Below, one piece after another: positions 56,176 through 64,000 of a stretch of DNA of 64,000 nt. Source of the stretch: Sinonovacula constricta (Eukaryota; Mollusca; Bivalvia; Cardiida; Solecurtidae); assembly GCA_007844125.1 (NCBI GenBank), contig CM017559.1, positions 33,695,363 to 33,759,362 of the forward strand. The letters are read 5' to 3'. The notes beneath the pieces are model-generated. The model made no database searches. It had not been told where the DNA came from and saw only the letters and a program-made list of their open reading frames with translations. Numbering within the stretch: position 1 is the first letter of the stretch; each line of letters begins with the position of its first letter. Position numbers and translations under genes: made by a program.

Positions 56176-57645
56176 AAAAACAACTCTACTTTCTCAGTGC
56201 TTTGGTCACCAAAATTTTAAACAGACGTTTTACAGGCTCAAGTTTATATTTTACAGTAAGATGTTTTTGTATATAAACATACATTGTAGCACAATTTATA
56301 TGTCAACTCTTTCTTGTTATATTTGGGACACACATTGATAGATAGCATTTATTCTGGAACTTATTGACATGGGAGAAATGATGAGAGGACAGTAGGACAT
56401 TTATTGAGTATACTGTCCTTTTATTAAACAAAGCTAAAGATATTTTCAAGAGTAAGTACGTTATTTATTGTGACGCATCATAAGAAATTGTTCATTTTGA
56501 TGATTTGAAAAAAAGTGTATGTCTGCAAGGTATAATCTATAACATTAGTGGATAGTCTCCCCTGAATAATCTCTAAATGCAAGTAGGGCCTTTCATTTGG
56601 ATTACTTGGTTTTTGTGCTTGTGCTCATTGGTGTGTTTGTTGAATTTTTTGTTGTTTTTGTGATATCTAGCTTAACCATCCTCAACAGACACCTTCATTT
56701 TCTTGTTAAAATAACATATCCCTATAAGTACAGTAATGGAATTAAAGCTTAAATTTATTAAAAAGTACAAAAATTCAGTGTTTGTAATTGTGCCATCTTC
56801 AAAAGAACAGGTGATGAAGTCCAGGGATTCCAACTAAAAGGACCTACCTACTGTTTGAACTACCTCAGATATTATCTTACAAGGAAGACAATTTCCATTC
56901 CACCAATGTACCCCATCTAGAAATATAAATACATACACCGTTGTTGTAAATTGTATGATAGCTACATCATTTAGACTTTTGGAAAAATGTAATCAACTTG
57001 CTTAATATTAGACTCATGTAAGTTTGAACTTTTCTAGAATTTAATCTGTCTTTACAGTGCATTTTGCTCCATTTCAATGCAAATTATTCTGCAGAAATGT
57101 TTTGCATTCATTTTATGCATGGCAGTAAAGTGAGAGTTTGTAATACGCATTTTATTCATCCTATGAAATTTTCTTATTATGAAGGTTTCGATTGATAGTT
57201 ATATATAGTTCAATATATCCAGAGTGCCAAAAGTCACTGTAAACAACAAAAGTTTGTTGCTGTGATGGTTTAAAAAAACAACAAAAAACAACAACAAATA
57301 TTCCAAGTGTCTTTCAGGGTGAGGTTGACGCATGCTGATTTCATTTTTTTAATCTTTTGCATGTCTAAATTGTCACTGATTTAAAACAGTTGATTCTGTT
57401 GATGTAAAAAAAGTAAAAACCTCTTTGGTTTAATACAACAAAAAACAAAAATCAACAACAAAAACCCTGACAAAATAGCAACAACAACAACATGCTATTA
57501 AACACTTTCGCAATAAAGGGTGTCAGTATCAATATTATAAACAAAAAAGTGCATGGATATTTAATTGTATGAAGTTTGTTTGCCTGTCAGGTGTGTTTAA
57601 TTTAGGACATTAATATTTTTTATGTTTAAAATAATGATCTGCCGG
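56176..57645. other. intron stretch without a recognised gene
   Basis: Contains the second copy of the 53515 segment and CAA-rich tracts near 57280-57495. Nothing else. Confidence 0.45.
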
Positions 57646-57652
57646 ATTATTT

Positions 57653-57902
57653 TGTTTTTGTTTTTGAAATACATTGTAGTACTATTTATGATCATTATAA
57701 TGACGTCCAGCTGTTTTTTGTGGAGGAAGACCCCAGACAAATGTCTGGGTAGAATCACTGGCATACCACTGGCCAGCTGGAAGACCTCCCACATAAGGTC
57801 CTTCCCCCCAAACGGAACTCTTACCCATGCAGTGGGAGTCAAAGCAGTCAGAGTAGATACGAGTACAAGTCGGCGAAACTACCACTATGTCATGGCGTCC
57901 CC
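57653..57902 (-). mobile_element. SINE-A1 copy, full length
   Basis: Reverse complement of tttttgaaatacattgtagt (tail), gaagaccccagacaaatgtc and cgaaactaccactatgtcat (A box region). B box changed (ggtaagagttccg). Confidence 0.85.
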
Positions 57903-58134
57903 TGTGGTAATATTATGGTCATTATGGATGCAAAATATCTTTTTTAGGTTTTTTCAATGACAATTTGGTATGTGGTTGTCATTGCCACACTGTTGCTCCT
58001 CACCTACTTTCAAAAAATGAAACTTTTTATATACATTAACCCATAGCTTGCTACATTTTATTAAGACCCATGCTAAATTCTTATTTTATTTTTGCTTTAA
58101 TATTATATATGTTACATGTCAGAGTTGATATACT

Positions 58135-58450
58135 GGACCTGGTAGCGCAATCGGTAGAGCGTCGGCTCCAGGTACGGGAGGCCCCGGGTTTGATCTCGGG
58201 CCGCGACATACCAAAGTCGTTAAAAATGGTAGTGGTATAGCTCCCTTGCTAATGCTCAAGCAAAAATAAGGGTAGTTCCACGACTGGTTGGCCCGGTGTC
58301 AGGATAATGTGACTGGGTGTGATATCATGCCAGGTGTTCACGGCATGCTATACACAGTGAAGGCAGCACTATATCTGCTTCAAGTGGACACCGTCTCCAG
58401 ATAACTGAAATACTGTTGGTGGGACGATAAACCCAATAAACAAACAAACA
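58135..58450 (+). mobile_element. SINE-B, full length, with perfect 16-bp target duplication
   Basis: Head ggacctggtagcgcaatcgg, tagagcgtcggctccagg, B box gggtttgatctcggg; the complete body; 3' end gggacgataaacccaataaa, caaacaaaca. TCAGAGTTGATATACT at 58119-58134 and 58451-58466. Least-decayed SINE-B here, so probably the youngest. Confidence 0.93.
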
Positions 58451-58466
58451 TCAGAGTTGATATACT

Positions 58467-59185
58467 TGTAAACAGAGACTGAACAGCAGGCTAATTTGGA
58501 TCTCAATATTTACCTAAGCTTTATAAATAAGTGAATCGCAGGCTAAGAGTTCATTGTTAAAAAATCCATTTCTTTTGATTTTTGACTGGTTCATCTTTTT
58601 TGTGCACACAACTTCAAATCTTCTCCTTAAACTTATTGCAACTAGTCAAAAATTGGTTTAAAAATTGGCAAGGGAAAACCAATAAATGTCCAGGATTTTC
58701 ATCATTTTTTATCCGAGATTCCTTAGTCTTTCTTTTTTCTTTGAGAGGAATTTTCTGAGGGTGGTTAATTTATCCTCTCTTGATTCTCTCTTCAACACTT
58801 CAGGTAATAGAAATTATTTGCTGTTTTTTGTAAGTGTTATTTGATTGCCAATTTAATAATTGATATTTCTTGATTTTTCTCCCTTGTTGCCAAATTTAGC
58901 TAATCCTGTCACCTAATTATGAACTATTTGTAGATGAAATATGGTGATTATGATTAATTAAATAAAGTGATAGTACTAAGTGAGAGAAGATTAGTTTTTT
59001 TTTGTTTTTTTTTAAAGTGAAGAAATTAATATTAACTTAATTAAATAAGAACTTTTCTTTTTTCAAAAGCAATTAATGAGATTGAAATTAACAGAAAATT
59101 AAGTGGGTCTTTTCCACATTATTTTCATGTGAATTAGACTTAATGATGTACTTAATGTATTAAACTGTAGTTCAGTGAACATATG
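58467..59185. other. intron stretch without a recognised feature
   Basis: AT-rich; nothing recognised. Confidence 0.4.
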
Positions 59186-59189
59186 CATA

Positions 59190-59335
59190 TGTAGGTCAAT
59201 GTAATGATGTATATAAATGTAGGCCAACAGAAATATAAATGTAGGTCAATAAAAATATAAATGTAGGTCAATAAAAATATAAATGTAGGTCAATAATATA
59301 TATATATATATAAATGCATGTCAGTGAAATATGTC
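59190..59335 (+). repeat. 22-bp tandem repeat (aaatgtaggtcaataaaaat)
   Basis: Five to six units; the last merges into a short (TA)n. Lies 180 bp before the acceptor of the candidate exon at 59517. Confidence 0.82.
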
Positions 59336-59516
59336 TATGAACATAGGTCAATGAGTATGTATAAAAATAATCGCTCTTGATTTATTGTTGATTTGTTACT
59401 ATTTTATCATTGTTTTTGATATTACTACATGTATATTGTTATCATAAGTGTAGGTCTGTTATATTAGTAAAAATATTAAACATTTCAAACAAATATGTTT
59501 TTTATTTTTATTTTAG

Positions 59517-59562
59517 ATTATGCAGAGTAAAGAGCTATCTAAACGACAAACCTACTCTCAAT
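59517..59562 (+). CDS. unc13: probable short unc-13 exon after a 15.9-kb intron
   Basis: This 46-nt stretch lies between a good acceptor (ttttatttttattttag) and a good donor (T|gtaagtac). In phase 0, as the previous exon requires, it reads IMQSKELSKRQTYSQ and ends in phase 1. Joined to the preceding exon this gives LNNMDAEIMQSKELSKRQTY, a plausible continuation into the poorly conserved linker. No family motif supports it alone. The evidence is the matching phase, strong splice signals at both ends and a stop-free coding-like peptide. It could be a chance pair of splice sites, and smaller exons in the preceding 15.9 kb may have been missed. Confidence 0.5.
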
Positions 59563-59631
59563 GTAAGTACAGATGTTGTTATTTAGTTGTATTTTACATG
59601 ATGTTAACTATATAAGACAACCAAATTGCTG

Positions 59632-59850
59632 GTTTGCTTTATTTTGAGATACCTTGCAACAACACAATTATGTCTTTATAGTGATATCCAGCTTTTTGCT
59701 GGAGGGAGACCTCAGACAAATGTCTGGGTAGAACCAATGGCGCATCACAAGTTATCTGGAAGATCTTCCTACATTAAGTCCTTTGCCCAGTTTGGGGTTC
59801 GAACCTATGCTGTGGGAGGGTGAGCAATCAGGGATAAGTTACAAGTTGGT
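59632..59850 (-). mobile_element. SINE-A1 copy
   Basis: Reverse complement of tttgagataccttgcaacaa, agacctcagacaaatgtctg and ggggttcgaacctatgctg. Starts about 70 bp after the candidate exon's donor. Confidence 0.8.
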
Positions 59851-60085
59851 TATTACAATTTAGCCAAGGAAGCTTGCTCATCTCGTTCACATAGGTGTAA
59901 GGTGTTGCAATTCCTGTTAAACTAATTTTGAACTGATAGTAAATAAAAAGTAAGTGTTTTGCAAAAGCAACAATTCTAGGTGAATCACATAGTAAAATAA
60001 TAGAAAATATAAACCATATTCCTGGTTTATGCAGTGTTTTGTAATCAAGGACAACACTTATATCTCGAAAGTCTAGTGAACAATG

Positions 60086-60330
60086 TGGGGCGCCCGTGGC
60101 CGAATGGTTAGAGTCACTGACTGGAAACTCCTCAGCCCCTCACTGCCTGGGTTTGAGTCCTGGTCAGGCAAAGAACTTTCATGTGGGGAGGTTTACTAGC
60201 TAACCTGTAGTGCACCGGTGGTTCCACCCAGATGTAAGTCTGGGGTCTTCCTCCACCGTTTTTTAGCTGGACAATGCCAAAATGACAATAATTGTGTCAG
60301 TGCGATGTAACAAAAAACAAAACAAACAAA
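60086..60330 (+). mobile_element. SINE-A2 copy, full length
   Basis: Head ggggcgcccgtggccgaatg, gttagagtcactgac, B box gggtttgagtcctgg; complete body; tail gtaacaaaaaacaaaacaaa. Confidence 0.9.
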
Positions 60331-60369
60331 CCAGTGAACATTGTCTTGAGAATGGCATCTACTCAAACT

Positions 60370-60664
60370 GGACCTGGTAGGGCAATTGTGTTCAGGTAGG
60401 GGAGGCCCCAGGTTTGATCCTGAGCCAAGTCATGCAAGTCATTACAAATCGTGTAGAATAGCTCCCTTGCTAAGGCTCAGACAAATATAAGGGTAGTTTC
60501 ATGGTTATTGGCAAAAAGTGTCAGGATAATGTGACTGGGTGTGGTATCATGCCAGGTGTTCACGGCATGCTATACACAGTGAAGGCAGCACTATATCGGC
60601 TTCAAGTGGACACCAACAGATACTGAAATACTGTTGATGGTACGATTTACCCAATAAACAAATA
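60370..60664 (+). mobile_element. SINE-B with deletion in the head
   Basis: ggacctggtagggcaattg, then a deletion to aggtaggggaggcccc, B box aggtttgatcctgag, body and cccaataaacaaat. Confidence 0.85.
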
Positions 60665-61460
60665 TACCTCACCCTAATGGTGTTTCTAGAAAAATGAGGG
60701 TTAAGGGCAAAATTTATGTCATTCATGTACATAACTGTAAAATGTAATTATTTTTTGTCTTGTTACATGTGTGCATTTTTTTTTACTTTTTTTCAAATTC
60801 TATATAAAATATCTGGAATACTTTTTGATATATGGTTATAAGAAGTAACTTGTTTTATTATTTGAAGTAACCTGCTGGATTTTTTTTTATAAATTCATCG
60901 ACAACATTTATGATTGGTAAAAAGAAGATGCTGAAACTCTGTTGCCATAAATAATCGAACAGTTCATTTGGGATCCCTTTGTGCTTAACACAGACAACCC
61001 TATCCCAAGGTTAAATTTGATTTCCCTTATACCAAGGACTCTATTTACTGTAAGCCTTTTCTCAGGGGTCCCAATTTGTCTGGACATTTCATCTACCAAT
61101 GGCACATTCAGCATTCAAGGCAACAGACATACAAAAAAATATTTTTCTTCCAGGTCACATTTTGTGGAAAAGCTGGTTTTGTCCCTGGGCATGTGATTTT
61201 TGCATGAATTGTGAATCCCATTACTTATTCCATATTTATTGACAGGTTCCTGCATGTGCTTTAAATGAATTGATCACAGTTTTGCATATGTACATTACCG
61301 ATCACACATTTCTGGCTTTATATGTATTTATACTATTGCATCACTAAGTCAGTGTGTTTTTAAACTGACATATACATGTACATATGCTTCATCATACTGT
61401 TTGAGCAGTTTAAAGATATGTTGTAGGATTTAAAAAGTTTTTCAATGCTTTTGATTTGAT
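60665..61460. other. stretch without a recognised gene
   Basis: Two antiparallel frames at 60908-61196 without motifs. No further unc-13 exon recognised. Confidence 0.4.
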
Positions 61461-61463
61461 CAA

Positions 61464-61630
61464 GGAGCGGGATAGTCCAGTGGTAGGACACACAACTCTG
61501 GATCACGGGTCAGTGGGTCAATCCTGTGTCGGGTTGTCGATAATTTTCTTCAGCAAGAAATTATATCTCGAATTCTGTTCTACCCAGGTGTATAAATTTG
61601 TACCTATGAGGGTTATTCAGGTCATGCAAA
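61464..61630 (+). mobile_element. possible fifth tRNA-headed SINE
   Basis: gagcgggatagtccagtggt, aggacacacaactctggatc, agtgggtcaatcctgtgtcg resemble a tRNA-like A and B box (tagtccagtggtaggac; gggtcaatcctg). No second copy is visible in the window. Confidence 0.4.
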
Positions 61631-61724
61631 TGAAGTCGGCTAAATGTGTCACCAGCGTAGAAGAAGACGGTAAATGTAATATTTACCTTTTTAACAAAGT
61701 TTTCTTTAGGAAAATCTAGGTTAT

Positions 61725-62370
61725 TATGGGCAGGCAGCATGGGCAGGCATCAACATTTCATTAAGTTTTTTATCAAAGTTGTGTTTTTCTAAGTAACCAT
61801 TTAAGGTAGAGCTTTGATACTTAACACAGTTGTCTGATGTTATGGTAGCAATTATCAGGACAAGTTTCAGAACTCTTGACTGTATTTTGCCATAGTTATG
61901 CCCCTTTTTACTTAGCATTTTCATTAAGTTTTTTGTTTCAGTTGTCTTTTTCTCAGTAACCAAGAAAGAGCTTTGAAACTTAAGATATCTCCACACAGGT
62001 GTTCATTTAATATGACAGAGTGTCTTGTCTAAGAACCATGGCTCTTCCACAAAGGTCAAGGTCACACCTAGGAAATGCCAAAATGTAGCTTCCTGATTTT
62101 AGTTTGTTTACTTTAAAAAGATACTTTTGCTTAGATACATAAAAGAATGTTCCCCCTCAATGAAACAGTTTTGCATCCATGAGTCATAGCCCTACCTCAA
62201 CTGTCAAGGTCACACTTAAGAGTTCAAAGGTCAAATTTTTGCAAATTTATAGTTTCTGGAGCATAACTTTGCAAGTAATGAAGGGATTTAATCTGTGTTA
62301 CACAGAATTGTTAATCTGAATGTAAAAAGAAAACCTGGATTCCTTGCATGGCGATGTTTCTTGTTTTACC
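61725..62370 (+). repeat. dispersed repeat H, copy 2, with upstream related part
   Basis: 62110-62370 matches 30845-31108 (ctacctcaactgtcaaggtc, acacttaagagttcaaaggt, tttctggagcataactttgc). Upstream, a motif with tttctcagtaacc and agctttgaaacttaa occurs twice (61780 and 61955), as in a larger bivalve-type repeat. Confidence 0.65.
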
Positions 62371-63745
62371 TTAATCTTATCATCCAGCCAGAAGACAACA
62401 TAATATCAATCCTTTGATGGACAGTTTGTTGTCATATATCATATACTAGAGGTTTGTTCTGCTATTCAGATCATTAAACTAAAATTGGCAGAGCTTCCTT
62501 TGTAACACTTCATTCAACTTGTTTAATTTTTTCAAGATTCATTGAACAGTTATTTCTTATTCCCTATTTACATATTTTTTTCCTAAGGTTCTAAGTATAG
62601 GATAACGACTGCAGCAAGTGCAAGCTTCTTTTTCCTATGGAAACGACTTAATAGATTCTATCCATCTTAGAAGTCCCCGCCCTACTTCTACCTGTTCTAT
62701 GAAAATGACAATTAATCCTCCCCATTAAACTGTCAATCAAACTTTCGATCGTCTTGACTTGACTAGATTAACCCCCTTTTCTGGCTGCAAACACCATTAG
62801 GTTATGGTATGTTATATGCTAATGAGGTTAATAGCATTTCCAGCAAAAAAAGGATTATAAAAACACAAATACAAAATAACATGTCCTTTTACCTGAACAA
62901 CAATTCAATATTACTTTCTGAAATCTATGTGAACTGTCCTAGTGACTTATCATGTATATATAAATAGTTTCCATGTGATGCCATAGGCACTCTGATAAGA
63001 CAGTTTAAGGCAGCCATCTTTGAAGGCAGAAGCTAATGCAGGTCGAAATCTGGAAATATGTGCTGTATTAAACACATCACTATGTTTTTATTTTTTAGTT
63101 TATATTACTGAATTTATATCAAATTAAACAACTTTTATGAAGTATTTTAAATATCAAAACAATACTTTGATAGTTTAAAAGGTAAAAAAAAGCAACCAAA
63201 AAAGATACACTGTTCATTTTGTTTAAGGATGAGCAAATAATTTTATTTACTATTGTACTAATTATTTGTGCATTAACAGTTTTAAAAATATTGTATTCTA
63301 AAAATATGAATTTCAAGAGCTTTCCAATGGTGTAAAGCTTTTAATTTTAGGCCACAAATGAAGAAATTACAAGAAAAAAAAAATACGCTTATATACAATT
63401 CATATGAAAATACTTTGAAGTTGCCATCAAAGATGGCTGCCAAGATAAGGGATCTTCACTAATGTGGAAACTATCTATTATAGACCATGCTGATGAGAAT
63501 ATTTTCTCCCAAGATTATTTGTGTGTTTATTAGTTTACTATTTTTTTAAGTCAACAATTGGCTGTCAGACAGTGTCTTGCTCATGTTAATAACAATATTT
63601 CCCAGACAACACCTAACTCATTATACCTTTAATATGTTCACCATTTAGCAAAACTTAATCAGTCGTATGCAAATGGTGTAGATCCAGATCAGTCAGTCAC
63701 AAACTGTCCGAATTAGAAACTGTTTTATTTGTCACTCTATTGATA
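62371..63745. other. stretch without a recognised gene
   Basis: AT-rich. tgccatcaaagatggctgcc near 63422 and ggcagccatctttgaaggca near 63010 form a widely spaced inverted repeat. No coding segment recognised. Confidence 0.45.
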
Positions 63746-63751
63746 CCTTTT

Positions 63752-64000
63752 GGGCGCCCATGGCGTAATTGTAGAATCGCCGATTATTAACTCCTCTGAC
63801 TGCTTAGCCTCTCACCTTATGGGTTTGAGTCCTTTTGGGGCGAAGGACTTAATGTGGGAAGGTCTTCAACCTGACCTGCGGTGCACCATTGGTTCTACCC
63901 AGATATTTTTCTGGGATCCTCCTCCACCAAAAAACTGGACGTTGGTATAATGATCATAAGTGGTTGCTGCAATGTATTTCTAAAACAAAACAAACTGATA
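63752..64000 (+). mobile_element. SINE-A1 copy at the window edge
   Basis: Head gggcgcccatggcgtaattg, tagaatcgccgatta, B box gggtttgagtcc; body; tggttgctgcaatgtatttc with an A-rich tail running to about the end of the window. Confidence 0.88.

Larger units (their letters stand above)
28814..59562 (+). other. unc13: unc-13 (UNC13) gene, partial: 5' exons and introns
   Basis: Five + strand exons are spread over about 31 kb. Joined, the first four read as a continuous C2A domain of UNC13, the presynaptic vesicle-priming protein that acts at active zones. In the family the N-terminal C2A of long isoforms homodimerises or binds the RIM zinc finger and does not need calcium. Splice phases agree at every junction (2, 0, 1, 0). 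The exon for the first 15-20 residues was not recognised upstream, and the C1, C2B, MUN and C2C parts must lie beyond the right edge. Introns carry SINEs, MITEs and large satellites. The identification rests on family knowledge; UNC13 A/B/C paralogue naming cannot be decided here. Confidence 0.85.

Noticed and set aside
58135..58207. tRNA-like sequence with A and B boxes
   Set aside because: It is the head of a SINE-B with target duplications around the whole 316-bp element. The same applies to heads at 26074, 20568, 18365, 43122 and 60086. No free-standing tRNA gene was seen.
61456..61719. 87-codon frame
   Set aside because: Its first half is a tRNA-like SINE head and the rest AT-rich sequence.

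Overview
The window is eukaryotic, animal nuclear DNA. It is AT-rich and intron-dominated, with no operons or Shine-Dalgarno sites, many short tRNA-headed retroposons, TTAA-flanked MITEs and about 15 kb (roughly a quarter) of tandem repeats. The gene content and repeat style (several tRNA-SINE families, and a repeat with the wording 'caaggtcacacttaagagtt') point to a mollusc, most likely a bivalve. The species is not identified, and this assignment is inference. || Only one gene can be supported: the 5' part of an unc-13/UNC13 gene on the + strand. It is recognised from five exons (28814-28913, 34814-34931, 36867-36990, 43514-43593 and, less surely, 59517-59562). The first four encode the N-terminal C2A domain of the long UNC13 isoform with matching splice phases. 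Introns are 5.9, 1.9, 6.5 and 15.9 kb. The exon with the start codon was not found, so bases 1-28813 are either intron 1 or 5' intergenic DNA. The gene runs on past the right edge. || Layout. 1-28.8 kb: repeat-rich DNA with arrays of 16, 92, 48, 33, 42, 16, 21, 59 and 26 bp units, a TCTG-type simple repeat, SINEs, three MITE families and a LINE C-terminal relic. 28.8-43.6 kb: the C2A exons, with SINEs and MITEs in the introns and a 117-bp array made from the 3' end of the third exon plus its splice donor. 43.6-59.5 kb: one large intron with arrays of 136, 46 and 35 bp units. 59.5-64 kb: a short candidate exon followed by SINEs and a shared dispersed repeat. || The strongest theme is that several tandem arrays are built from recognisable pieces of other elements. 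The 33-, 42- and 61-bp arrays come from inside copies of one TTAA-MITE, the 92- and 136-bp arrays from the SINE-A family, and the 117-bp array from an unc-13 exon/intron boundary. Nested insertions (SINE in MITE, MITE in SINE, MITE in MITE, SINE in SINE) give a relative-age record. Nearly all long open frames lie in repeats and are not considered proteins. SINE names A1, A2, B, C, D and MITE names 1-3 are local labels, not database names.
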